Source: an uncultured Oscillospiraceae bacterium | GTDB taxonomy: Bacteria > Bacillota > Clostridia > Oscillospirales > Oscillospiraceae | Assembly: GCA_947632175.1 (NCBI GenBank) | Contig: CANROC010000002.1 | Location: 124,001 to 188,000, forward strand | Reading direction: 5' to 3' | DNA: 64,000 nucleotides | Shown: in pieces, positions 32,880 through 40,948 of the stretch | Numbering within the stretch: the first letter of the stretch is position 1 | How the letters are laid out: the number at the start of each line of letters is the position of its first letter | Notes under the pieces: model-generated | Databases searched by the model: none | Seen by the model: the letters and a program-made list of their open reading frames with translations, nothing else | What the model was told of the DNA's origin: nothing | Position numbers and translations under genes: made by a program

Positions 32880-34619
32880 TCAATCTGAGAAAGCGGCGGC
32901 CTGGGTTTTCCACAGTGAGGCGTAAATTCCGTTTTCCGCCAAAAGCTCCTGGTGTGTGCCGTTTTCCACAATTCTTCCTTGTTGACATACAATGATGCGG
33001 TCCGCGAGCTTTACGGCACCCAAACGATGTGTCACAATAATGCCGGTTTTACCCTGAAGCTCCTTTTGAAAACTGCCATAAATCGCTTTCTCCCGCAGCG
33101 GATCGATGGCGGAGGTTGGTTCATCGAGGACTATAAAATCACCGTCCTTATAGAAGCCTCTAGCACAGGAAAGCTGCTGCCACTGACCGCCTGAGAGCTC
33201 CCTTCCGCCGAACTCCTTTCCGAGAAGAGTGTTCTGACCGACCTCCCCGTTTGGAAAAATCCCTGCGATCCTCTGATTAATCTCTTTACCGTCCTGTTTG
33301 GAAAAATTGCCAATGGCGATGTTGTCGCCCACTGTTATTTTATATCGGCAAAAACTCTGGGACACGGCGGACTGGCGGAGATGCAGGGCCGCTTCCTTCA
33401 CTTTGGAAATATCCGCGCCGTCGTAGCATACGCTTCCGGAGGAAGGCCGATATAGTCCCAGAATTACATTGACAAGTGTGGACTTTCCCGCTCCGTTCTC
33501 CCCGACAATCGCTATGGTTTCGCCCTTATGGATTGTCAGGTTGATGCCGTCAAGGGCTTTCCCGGTTTGATTTGGATAGGTAAAGGACACATCTGACAGT
33601 GTGACAGACTTTTCAAAGGTACACTGATCAGATTCCCCGCCTCTCTCGGGTAAATTCCAATACCGGAAATAGGGCTGGATCATGCGACGGAATTGGATCT
33701 CATTGCCCACAGTACCGGTAAGCCCTTTCAGAATCGCGGTCAGGGAGGAATAGGCCATAACACCGGCGGTAAAGGTCGGCAAGTCGATATGATCTAAAAA
33801 GAACAAGAAAATTGAGACGGCAAATCCCCCTATGTTTCCGGCACATTCGAGTATGCAGAGGGACAGCTTCAGAATTAACATTTTCTTTGATTTGCTGTTT
33901 TCAATCGCATCTCGTTTCATTCGGCTGTTCTTCCATTTCTTGAACAGCAGTGCGTTTGCACCGGTAATGCGGCTCTCTTTGCAGGCGACTTCATCTATGA
34001 CAGCCTTCTCATATTCCGTCTCCTCCCGCTGGCACTGCGTCACGGTTTCATAGCCACGTTTCCACAGCCGGGCGTCATACAGCATTTCCAGCAGCGTCGG
34101 GATAGCGGACAGGGGAAGGAACAGGAGAAATACAATATTGAACGACGAGATATACGCCGTTACCATTGCCGTCTGGAGCAAGGTCATGACAGCCTCCACA
34201 TAAATCTGACCGTAGCGGAACAGATTTTGACGAGAGCTATCCGCCTGACGGATAAAAGCGTAAGCGTTGGGCGTCTCCAAATCCTCGTTGGAGATGCGCC
34301 GGCTTTTGGCGTGGAGCATCCGGCGGATATTGCTTTCAAAATCTATGATTGCGAAAAACTGCACATGGTATCTCATGTACCACACCGAGTATCCTGCGGA
34401 AAGGATAAACGCTGCCGCATATACCGCAAGGGAAGAAAAAAGCTCTGCCCCGTAACCAGCTTGGATATGTGAGAAAATGCGCTGCGTTGCCCAGACGCTC
34501 ATAATCGCAGATGCCCCATTGAGCAGTCCCATGAGAGCCATAAACACATAGCTTCGCGGGGCGGCTCTAAAAATATACAGGAGAGCCTTTCGGGCGCTCA
34601 ATTGTTCATGGCTCATCAT
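32880..34619 (-). CDS. ABC transporter, fused permease-ATPase, subunit 2
   Basis: 579 residues. Six-helix exporter membrane domain (about 1-310) followed by a nucleotide-binding domain: Walker A GENGAGKSTLVNVILG, Q-loop region SAVSQSFCRYK, signature RELSGGQWQQL, Walker B FIVLDEPTSAID, and the H-loop IVTHRLG. Its ATG overlaps the previous stop (ATGA), so it is made with the upstream half-transporter as a heterodimer. No dedicated substrate genes are recognisable. A 20-codon frame just upstream of the pair is a candidate peptide cargo. Confidence 0.92.
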   Translation of the reverse strand: MMSHEQLSARKALLYIFRAAPRSYVFMALMGLLNGASAIMSVWATQRIFSHIQAGYGAELFSSLAVYAAAFILSAGYSVWYMRYHVQFFAIIDFESNIRRMLHAKSRRISNEDLETPNAYAFIRQADSSRQNLFRYGQIYVEAVMTLLQTAMVTAYISSFNIVFLLFLPLSAIPTLLEMLYDARLWKRGYETVTQCQREETEYEKAVIDEVACKESRITGANALLFKKWKNSRMKRDAIENSKSKKMLILKLSLCILECAGNIGGFAVSIFLFFLDHIDLPTFTAGVMAYSSLTAILKGLTGTVGNEIQFRRMIQPYFRYWNLPERGGESDQCTFEKSVTLSDVSFTYPNQTGKALDGINLTIHKGETIAIVGENGAGKSTLVNVILGLYRPSSGSVCYDGADISKVKEAALHLRQSAVSQSFCRYKITVGDNIAIGNFSKQDGKEINQRIAGIFPNGEVGQNTLLGKEFGGRELSGGQWQQLSCARGFYKDGDFIVLDEPTSAIDPLREKAIYGSFQKELQGKTGIIVTHRLGAVKLADRIIVCQQGRIVENGTHQELLAENGIYASLWKTQAAAFSD

Positions 34620-36346
34620 ACATACATTCCTTTCTGCGTATTGAAAAGCTCTGCATAATAGTCACATTCGACCATGAGCTTCTCATGGGGAGCTTTTGCG
34701 ATCAGCGCCCCGTCTTTAAGCACCAGTATTTCGTCAGCCATACGCACAGACCCCAGGCGATGGGAGATAAAGAGCGTCATCCTTTGGGCGAGAAGTCCGC
34801 GATATGCCTCATAAACCTTGGCCTCCGCAATCGGGTCAAGCGCAGCGTTTGGCTCGTCGAGAATGGCTATCGGCGCTGTTGAAAGGACGCAGCGGGCTAC
34901 TGTCATCTTCTGCCACTCGCCGCCCGAAAGTCCCGCGCTGGTCTTGTAAAGAGGCATGAGATCGCTGTCATATCCGACCTCACGGCTCGCGGCCATGGGA
35001 TGAAAATCGAGCCGGTCGAACACACTGTCCAACATTTTATCGTCCGCCGGGACGTCCATGCACAGTGACACATTCTCGCGGATGGTCAGGGGGTATTGGT
35101 AGAAATCCTGAAAGACCACGGAGAAGAGACGCCGGCGGTCAGCCGGCAAAAGCAAGTGGACCGGTTTGCCGTTCACTAAGACTTCTCCACTGTCAGGCTG
35201 GTATAGTCCCACAAGAAGTTTTACCAGAGTCGATTTGCCGCAGCCGTTTTCTCCCACCAACGCGTAGTGCCGGCCTGGTTCCAGCCGGAAGCTGATATGC
35301 TCCAGTACCGGCTTGTTCATTCCGGGATACGTAAAGGTGACATCGCAAAACTCAATGCCCTCATTTGTCTCATCTGCAAAGGAGCCCTTCGCCGGAGTAT
35401 CCTCCTCAAGATTCAGAAAAGAGGAAAGGCCGCCGATTCGGTGTACTGAACCAATGAGGTCATAAACCGCAGCATACATCTGCTTGCAGCTCTGCTCAAG
35501 TCCCACCGCGGCATAAAACGCGGATGTGAACAGTCCGATTGTGATTGTCCCGGACATGAGGGGCCGCAGGAGGAGCAGCACGATCATGACGCCGTAAAAC
35601 GCAAATAAGAGTTGCATGACCGCCTCAATTTGAAAACGTCCCCGTCCGAGCTTTGCGTTTTCTTGTTTTGCATTGGAGAAGGACGCCCTGTAACGGCGGT
35701 CTATCTCATCATCAAAGGAAAAAATCTTCCTCTCTGCGGCATATTCGCGCTGCATGAGGAGAGACGAAAAGTAATTTGTGCGGCGCATGTTTTCCCTGTA
35801 CTTGACCCAGAACCCATCGGTTTTCCGCGCCAGCGTTCTGTTCAAAAGAATTCCTATGGTTAGAAGGAAAATGATCCCTATGGCTGTCCAGGCATCCATG
35901 GACCACAGGGCAAAGAGCGACAGCGCGAGCTTTACGAAGAGATTGACAATATCCCCCGATGCGGCAAAGATCTGAGCGTCCAGCTCCGGGGCGTCGGCGG
36001 AGCTTTGCCACAGAGAGTGGAAGCGTTCGGTTTCCGTCACGGGAAATGCTATTTTTGAGGCTTTTTCCAAGCGGGCGGCGTCCAGCCTGGCGGATTGTCG
36101 GATTCGGTGCCGTTCCAATGTGCGGTTCATGACTGCTCCACAGACCGTTTGCAAAAGGGACAGAGCCATGAAAACGGCCAGACCTATGAAAAAGCCCTGG
36201 TTCCCGCCGCCTGCCGCACCGTCAATTAAATCGCCGCGAAGATTGATGGTCACGGCGGGAATCGAGCCGGTAACGGCGGCAATGAGAAGATATGGCACAT
36301 ATTCCTTCCAACTTATGTACCGGCTTAAGTATGTTCGAAGTTCCAT
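34616..36346 (-). CDS. ABC transporter, fused permease-ATPase, subunit 1
   Basis: 576 residues with a signal-anchor-like first helix and an exporter-type membrane domain, then an ATPase with Walker A GENGCGKSTLVKLLVG, Q-loop VVFQDFYQYP, signature AGLSGGEWQKM, Walker B IAILDEPNAALD and H-loop FISHRLG. In both subunits the catalytic Glu after Walker B is present. ATG at 36346 after AAAGGAG. Transcribed with subunit 2. A bidirectional hairpin (36451-36485) separates it from the small frame upstream. Family members export peptides or drugs. Confidence 0.92.
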   Translation of the reverse strand: MELRTYLSRYISWKEYVPYLLIAAVTGSIPAVTINLRGDLIDGAAGGGNQGFFIGLAVFMALSLLQTVCGAVMNRTLERHRIRQSARLDAARLEKASKIAFPVTETERFHSLWQSSADAPELDAQIFAASGDIVNLFVKLALSLFALWSMDAWTAIGIIFLLTIGILLNRTLARKTDGFWVKYRENMRRTNYFSSLLMQREYAAERKIFSFDDEIDRRYRASFSNAKQENAKLGRGRFQIEAVMQLLFAFYGVMIVLLLLRPLMSGTITIGLFTSAFYAAVGLEQSCKQMYAAVYDLIGSVHRIGGLSSFLNLEEDTPAKGSFADETNEGIEFCDVTFTYPGMNKPVLEHISFRLEPGRHYALVGENGCGKSTLVKLLVGLYQPDSGEVLVNGKPVHLLLPADRRRLFSVVFQDFYQYPLTIRENVSLCMDVPADDKMLDSVFDRLDFHPMAASREVGYDSDLMPLYKTSAGLSGGEWQKMTVARCVLSTAPIAILDEPNAALDPIAEAKVYEAYRGLLAQRMTLFISHRLGSVRMADEILVLKDGALIAKAPHEKLMVECDYYAELFNTQKGMYV

Positions 36347-36406
36347 TGCGTTTCTCCTTTCTTTTCAACAGGCTTATTATAGCCGAAAACAATCGCATTT
36401 CCAGTC

Positions 36407-36435
36407 TTGTTCTTCATTAGAATTTCTGCTATAAT
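36407..36435 (+). promoter_or_regulatory. SigA-type promoter on the plus strand
   Basis: TTGTTC (36407-36412), 17-nt spacer, TATAAT (36430-36435). Predicted transcription starts about 36442, only a few bases before a strong hairpin, so the default transcript would be about 45 nt. Confidence 0.6.
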
Positions 36436-36448
36436 ATATACAAGAAAA

Positions 36449-36490
36449 AAGGTACAGAGCAGGGAATTATCCCATACTCTGTACCTTTTA
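36449..36490. terminator. Bidirectional intrinsic terminator
   Basis: AAGGTACAGAG / CTCTGTACCTT with an inner GGG/CCC pairing. TTTT follows on the plus strand and TTTTTT on the minus strand. Confidence 0.78.
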
Positions 36491-36550
36491 TTCTTTGAAT
36501 AAGTGGATGTCCATCAGACTTTCGAACAACCATTCATCTTTCTCGCTCAT
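36488..36550 (-). CDS. Candidate 20-residue peptide gene upstream of the ABC exporter
   Basis: Reads MSEKDEWLFESLMDIHLFKE from an ATG at 36550 that follows CGGAGGTGGG, a near-perfect ribosome-binding site though close to the start. The stop codon sits at the base of the terminator hairpin, and the ABC exporter genes follow in the same orientation. The peptide is acidic and amphipathic, without cysteine, resembling a signalling or modified-peptide precursor in size, but I do not recognise it. The other strand carries the decayed start of a DUF6076-like gene, so chance cannot be excluded. Confidence 0.4.
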   Translation of the reverse strand: MSEKDEWLFESLMDIHLFKE

Positions 36551-36939
36551 CCCACCTCCGGTTCTCTGGATACAACATCCGCCGGTGTCTCATATGCCAC
36601 CGGTACTTCCTGGTAAAGTCCGGCATCCACGCGCTCTACTGTGAGGGGGCCTGTCCCCACGCACCCCAGTACACCTGCCGTCAATTCGGCTCCTATGAGA
36701 GACAGAAGGAGGACAACCCGGATCACACCATCTATCGGCTGTTCTCAACCCGCACCAACACCATCCGCAAGCACGCCGAGCAGAGGAAGATTGACGCCGA
36801 GACAAGAGCGGCGGCGCTGGAACTGGCACGGGAGTACAGAAACAAGGCGCTTATGGACAGGGAGTACTTCCTCAACAGCTACGCCGGGGATATGGAGCTA
36901 GAGAATATCTACGTGGAGGCAAAAAAGAGACTGAGCTGA
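36541..36939 (+). pseudogene. N-terminally truncated zinc-ribbon protein (DUF6076-like)
   Basis: An open frame without start codon ending at the TGA at 36937. It reads RRCLICHRYFLVKSGIHALY, CEGACPHAPQYTCRQFGSYE and then a charged helical tail (NTIRKHAEQRKIDAETRAAA). The Cys pattern CxxCxxxF...YC...C suggests a small zinc ribbon, as in uncharacterised mobile-element proteins. Overlapping frames on the other strand are not convincing. The stop lies 15 bases before the sigma-like gene, with AAAGGAGG between, so they were one operon. Confidence 0.55.
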
Positions 36940-36954
36940 AAGGAGGCGCGGCCG

Positions 36955-37786
36955 GTGGATGCGGAGCTTCTCATAAAAGAAAATATGCGCCTCATCATGG
37001 CCGCGCGGAAGCTCAGCCGAAATTTTGGCGTCCCGGATATGACAGATGATTTGAATCAGGAGGGGTCGCTGGCGCTGATGGAGGCGGCGGAGAGATACAA
37101 CACGTCGGGTGATACCCCATTCGACATTTATTCGGATAGAATCATTAAGTCTGCTATGCTCGACTACATATACCGCAACGCCACTCAGTTCACCATGTCG
37201 CCGGACAGGTTCCGGGTGTTGCGGCGTGTCGCAAGGCTTTTGACGGACGGCGGAGACGTTCGGGAGATTTGCGGTGATTTGAGCGTATCGCCTGCCGTCG
37301 CACGTAAGCTGATTTTGGAATACCGTGAGACATTCAACACCGACCCCTTAGACGACGCTGATGCCGATACCGGCGATTACGGGAACCCGGAGCAAATCTA
37401 TACCGAGAAGCTCCAAAGGGGTGACCCTCGAAGCTCTCAATTCCCTCTCCTCACGTTCCCGCACGATCATCAAGTACCACCTCGGCCTTGACCAGCCGGA
37501 CGAGCAGACCATGACCTTTCAGGACCTGGCCGTCCGCCTCAACTACAATAGCCCCGGCGCGGCGGACAAGGCGTACAAACGCGAGGAGGCCGAGCTGCGG
37601 AAAATCATAGATGCCGGAGAGTACGGTCAGTGGAGGTCGGCGCTCCAAGCTGTCCACAGGGCAAATGCGGAGGCGCCTCAAACAAATTGCCATATCCCAT
37701 GGTCAGAGGTCAACGATTTGGCTGAACAGTTCGTCGCCCACGTCGCAATACTGCAACGGGTCTATTATGTTTTGTCTGACCAATGA
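36955..37786 (+). pseudogene. Sigma-70-like factor of a mobile element, frameshifted
   Basis: Starts with GTG at 36955 after AAAGGAGG. Frame 1 gives a region-2-like part (LNQEGSLALMEAAERYN, DIYSDRIIKSAMLDYIYRNA) and a middle helix-turn-helix. Frame 2 (from about 37418) gives TLEALNSLSSRSRTIIKYHL and TFQDLAVRLNYNSPGAADKA, a region-4-like part. They join at a G4 run at 37414-37418, where one base is extra, and would give about 276 residues. Probably a remnant of the same mobile element as the fragment upstream. Confidence 0.7.
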
Positions 37787-37832
37787 ATTTTGTTTTCCCA
37801 TATTCAAAATACTCAAATTATGGAGTGTGTAA

Positions 37833-38723
37833 ATGCAAAAGACCAAATCAATTTTCTACGCCCTGCTTGCCGCGGCGTTTTATGCTGTCAACGTGCCGTT
37901 TTCAAAGCTCCTTTTGGCTCACGTGGGGCCCACGACTATGGCGGCTCTGCTCTACCTGGGAGCCGGGGTGGGGATCGGGTTTCTGTCCATTTTTGATAAG
38001 GCGGAAAAGCGCGAGAGGCTTGATAAGAAGGACCTGCCCTTCGTGCTTGGCATGATCGTTCTGGACATCGCCGCGCCTATTTTCCTCATGCTTGGGGTAA
38101 GCCTCGGTTCCTCCTCCAACGCCTCCTTACTCGGCAATTTTGAGATCGTGGCCACCACGGTCATCGCCCTTGTGATCTTCAAGGAGGCCGTGTCCCGGAG
38201 GCTCTGGGCCGCCATCGGCCTCATCACCCTCTCCAGCATCCTGCTCTCCTTTGAGGGAACCGACAGTCTGCGCTTCTCCACCGGCTCCCTCTTTGTCCTG
38301 CTGGCCACGGTCTGTTGGGGCTTTGAGAACAACTGCACAAGGATGATTTCCGCAAAGAGCACCTATGAGATCGTCATCCTCAAGGGCATCTTCTCCGGCC
38401 TCGGCTCTCTTTTGATAGCCATTTTCAAGGGCGAACCCGTGCCGGAGCTTCGCTGCATTGTCTTTGCCCTGCTCCTGGGATTCGTGGCCTATGGACTCAG
38501 CATCTTTCTGTATGTCCGGGCGCAAAACACCCTTGGCGCTACAAAAACCAGTGCCTACTATGCGGTGGCGCCCTTCATCGGCGTTTTCCTCTCCTTCGTT
38601 TTCCTGCGGGAGCGCCTGACGTGGATGTATCTGGCCGCCCTGACGGTCATGGTGGTCGGCGCCGTCCTTGTCGTGGCGGACACACTGGCTGGCAATCAAT
38701 CTGATGATTTCTCTAACGATTGA
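37833..38723 (+). CDS. EamA/DMT family transporter
   Basis: 296 residues with about ten membrane helices in two EamA repeats: YALLAAAFYAVNVPFSKLLL with GVSLGSSSNASLLGNFEIVATT in the first, and LATVCWGFENNCTR with ALGATKTSAYYAVAPFIGVF-like sequence in the second (the YYAVAPFIGVFLSFVFLRE segment). Start ATG at 37833 with GGAG 7 nt upstream. A metabolite exporter by family. It stands alone and ends in a terminator facing the redox operon. Confidence 0.9.
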   Translation: MQKTKSIFYALLAAAFYAVNVPFSKLLLAHVGPTTMAALLYLGAGVGIGFLSIFDKAEKRERLDKKDLPFVLGMIVLDIAAPIFLMLGVSLGSSSNASLLGNFEIVATTVIALVIFKEAVSRRLWAAIGLITLSSILLSFEGTDSLRFSTGSLFVLLATVCWGFENNCTRMISAKSTYEIVILKGIFSGLGSLLIAIFKGEPVPELRCIVFALLLGFVAYGLSIFLYVRAQNTLGATKTSAYYAVAPFIGVFLSFVFLRERLTWMYLAALTVMVVGAVLVVADTLAGNQSDDFSND

Positions 38724-38741
38724 TCGGTCTTGACCGCATAA

Positions 38742-38782
38742 GAAGAGCCCCGAACGGTCCTGGTCGGACCTGTCGGGGCTCC
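38742..38782. terminator. Terminator between the DMT transporter and the TetR-controlled operon
   Basis: GAGCCCCGA / TCGGGGCTC outer stem enclosing GGTCC/GGACC pairing. It lies between convergent genes. Confidence 0.72.
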
Positions 38783-38792
38783 TATTGTATAA

Positions 38793-39332
38793 TCAGTCCG
38801 TCAGGCTTTTACCCAGCTCATACGCGAGCTTGGGATACCTGGAATGCCGCGTCATGGACGGGGTGCCGCAGCCCTTGCCCAGCACCGTGCCCTGATCTCT
38901 CAAATTCAGATACCGCACCAGCGTGTGGTAGTGCGCCTCCAGGGCATCAAAGGTCCAACCGTCGCTGTTCCACGCCACCGACAGAAGCGCGGACTTCATG
39001 CGCTTTCTCTGGATGCTGCTGTTGAACGCGCAGAAGCGGTCTATCAGCGTCTTGAGCTGGGCGCTCATGCCGTAATAGTAGAGCGGCGTCACAAAGACCA
39101 TCATATCCGCGTCCAATATTTCCTGCCGTATCTCGTTCACATCATCCTTTTGAACGCATGGCCCCTCATATCCGCAGTGGATGCAGCCGGTGCAGGGGTG
39201 GATGTTGGCGTGGGCGGCGTCGATCACTCGGACGCTGTGTCCGGCCTCCGCCGCTCCCCGGGCGAACTCGGATGCCAGCATATTGGAGGAGCCGTTTTTG
39301 TTGGGACTTCCCTCTAATACGACAATCTTCAC
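38793..39332 (-). CDS. Flavodoxin-family NAD(P)H-dependent FMN reductase
   Basis: 179 residues from a GTG at 39332, which has GGAG six bases upstream and overlaps the preceding stop as GTGA. Starts VKIVVLEGSPNKNGSSNML, the phosphate-binding loop of the iron-sulfur-flavoprotein/FMN reductase group. A Cys-containing CTGCIHCGYEGPC could hold a cluster or a disulfide. PLYYYGMSAQLKTLIDRF is the flavin-binding segment. Last gene of the seven-gene TetR-type operon (43153 to 38793). Cytoplasmic, with no signal peptide. Confidence 0.85.
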   Translation of the reverse strand: MKIVVLEGSPNKNGSSNMLASEFARGAAEAGHSVRVIDAAHANIHPCTGCIHCGYEGPCVQKDDVNEIRQEILDADMMVFVTPLYYYGMSAQLKTLIDRFCAFNSSIQRKRMKSALLSVAWNSDGWTFDALEAHYHTLVRYLNLRDQGTVLGKGCGTPSMTRHSRYPKLAYELGKSLTD

Positions 39333-39511
39333 AGCGTCTCCACCCACTTCTTCAAAGCGTCACGGGAGAGATGGCCGTTCAAGGCCTTGCCCTCCAGAAT
39401 AACCGCGCCGAGCCATTCGTGCGTCTCCTGCCCGATGAGTATTTCCAGCATCAAAAGTGGCAGGAGAACGATCATGGCAAGGTCCACAATTCTTTTTGCG
39501 ATTTGTTTCAT
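39329..39511 (-). CDS. Chimeric small membrane protein: DUF4405 N-terminus joined to a flavodoxin C-terminus
   Basis: 60 residues. The first 35 (KQIAKRIVDLAMIVLLPLLM, then QETHEWLGAV) match the start of DUF4405 as in the gene at 12521 (LIVDALMTVGLLLLMSYSLLGEAAHEWVG), including the HEW motif. The last 20 (LEGKALNGHLSRDALKKWVE...) match the C-terminus of a flavodoxin, e.g. TEGLAVNGDNAATCDRELEKWVKK at 43256. It follows the lipoprotein flavodoxin exactly as DUF4405 does at 13207. An in-frame deletion or recombination product; it retains one helix and is unlikely to function as a cytochrome. Confidence 0.65.
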   Translation of the reverse strand: MKQIAKRIVDLAMIVLLPLLMLEILIGQETHEWLGAVILEGKALNGHLSRDALKKWVETL

Positions 39512-39512
39512 G

Positions 39513-40181
39513 TCAGTTGATCCCAAGCCCGTTTGCCCACGCCATCACGTCATCCGCGGAGGCGTTGGCGGAGAAACGGTGTCCGTCCAGCCAAGTGGCG
39601 CCGCTGGCGGCGGAGCGAAGCGCGGAATCGCTCCTGCCGAAGCCGCTGCTGGCGGAGGTGCAGAAGGCCACCAACATCTTGCCGGAGAAGTCGTAGCTCT
39701 CGATGAAGGTACTCATGATACGCGGCGCTTCACCCCACCAGATGGGGTAGCCGATGAACACCACGTCGTACTGCTCCATATTCTCCACCGCACCGGAGAT
39801 TTCGGGCCGGGCGCTGGGGTCGTCCATCTCCACGGAGGAGCGGCTTTTGGAGTTGCCGTAGTCTAAATCTGCGTTCGTGTAGGGCTCAGACGGCGTGATC
39901 TCATAGATGTCCGCGCCCAGGCCCTCCGCCAGCTTCTGGGCGATGCCCTCGGTGTTGTTGGTGGCGGAGAAATAGGCAACAAGGATCCTTTTGCCGCCCT
40001 CCGAGGCCTCGCTGGGCTCAGAGGGCGCTTTTTCCGGCGTTGTATCCGGCGTTTGTGTGTCCCCCGTGCCGGTCCGGGGCGGTTCGGTGTTGTCAGGAGC
40101 CTCATGTTCCCCGCCGCAGGCCGCCAGGGACAGGACCATCATGGCCGTCAGCAGAATCGCTGTGAATTTTTTCATTTTCAT
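39513..40181 (-). CDS. Flavodoxin-like lipoprotein (copy 2)
   Basis: 222 residues. Lipoprotein signal (FTAILLTAMMVLSLAAC), Pro/Glu/Thr-rich linker of about 40 residues, then a flavodoxin_4 domain: ILVAYFSATNNTEGIAQKLA, ITPSEPYTNADLDYGNSKSR, FIGYPIWWGEAPRIMSTFIE and a C-terminal DDVMAWANGLGIN. Equivalent to the lipoprotein at 13216, but under different control. ATG overlaps the CMD-cupin stop (ATGA). Its presumed membrane partner downstream is reduced to a fragment. Confidence 0.9.
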   Translation of the reverse strand: MKMKKFTAILLTAMMVLSLAACGGEHEAPDNTEPPRTGTGDTQTPDTTPEKAPSEPSEASEGGKRILVAYFSATNNTEGIAQKLAEGLGADIYEITPSEPYTNADLDYGNSKSRSSVEMDDPSARPEISGAVENMEQYDVVFIGYPIWWGEAPRIMSTFIESYDFSGKMLVAFCTSASSGFGRSDSALRSAASGATWLDGHRFSANASADDVMAWANGLGIN

Positions 40182-40933
40182 TTCAAACCTCCGTATTGCT
40201 CATCATCCACCGGCTCCAGCCACTCATTGGAGCTGTTTTCTCCGGGGACTTCAATCGCCAGATGGCTAAACCAACTGTCCGGCGCGGCCCCGTGCCAGTG
40301 CTTGACGCCGGCGGGGATGTTGATACAGTCCCCGGGCTTCATCTCCACGGCTTCTTTGCCCCACTCCTGATAATAACCGCGACCGCCGACGCAGATGAGA
40401 ATTTGCCCGCCGCCCTTGTCGGCGTTGTGGACGTGCCAGTTGTTCCGGCATCCCGGCTCGAAGGTCACGTTGAAAATACCCACCTGCTCGTGGGATACCG
40501 GCGCAAGGTAGCTCTGACCAGAAAAATACTGCTTAAAGCCGTCATTCGGCGCGCCGATGGGGAAAAGGATGGTGTTCTGATATTTGTCCTTCTCCGTCAG
40601 CGCCTGTTCTTCCTCGTTCCACACGTCCTTGGCCAGCCTGAACACCGCCCACGCCTTGGGCCAACCCACATAGAACCCCACGTGGGTGACAATGGCGGCG
40701 ATCTCCGCCCTCGTCACGCCATGCGTCTTGGCGTTTTCGAGATGATACGTCAGCGACGAGTCGGTGATGCCCGAAGACATCAGCGCAACAACGGTGATGA
40801 TACACCGGGTCTTTAGGTCGATGTCCCGGTTGTTCCAGTTCTCGCCAAAGAGAACGTCGTCGTTGAAGTGGGCGAAGTCCGGGGCGAAAGCGCCAAGCTG
40901 ATTTCTACCGGCGGTTTGAGTGATTTTTTCCAT
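40178..40933 (-). CDS. Carboxymuconolactone decarboxylase-cupin fusion (copy 2)
   Basis: 251 residues. CMD half (VLFGENWNNRDIDLKTRCII, TRAEIAAIVTHVGFYVGWPKAW) followed by a cupin (NNWHVHNADKGGGQILI, VKHWHGA). Very similar to the gene at 20087. ATG at 40933 after AGGAGG. In the TetR operon between an aldo/keto reductase (15 bp) and the lipoprotein flavodoxin (overlap). That this fusion accompanies both redox operons supports a shared pathway. Confidence 0.9.
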   Translation of the reverse strand: MEKITQTAGRNQLGAFAPDFAHFNDDVLFGENWNNRDIDLKTRCIITVVALMSSGITDSSLTYHLENAKTHGVTRAEIAAIVTHVGFYVGWPKAWAVFRLAKDVWNEEEQALTEKDKYQNTILFPIGAPNDGFKQYFSGQSYLAPVSHEQVGIFNVTFEPGCRNNWHVHNADKGGGQILICVGGRGYYQEWGKEAVEMKPGDCINIPAGVKHWHGAAPDSWFSHLAIEVPGENSSNEWLEPVDDEQYGGLK

Positions 40934-40948
40934 GATAGGATCCTCCTT

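Noticed and set aside
27750-33000. Search for the second attachment site (repeat of the tRNA-Arg 3' end)
   Set aside because: No copy of the last 20 bases of the tRNA was seen by eye between the integrase and 33 kb, so element limits are not claimed.
36551-36780. Minus-strand frame with a lipoprotein-like stretch (VVLLLSLIGAELTAGVLGC) ending in ATGA with the 20-codon gene
   Set aside because: It lies opposite a zinc-ribbon frame with convincing Cys spacing, and no start codon with a ribosome-binding site was found.
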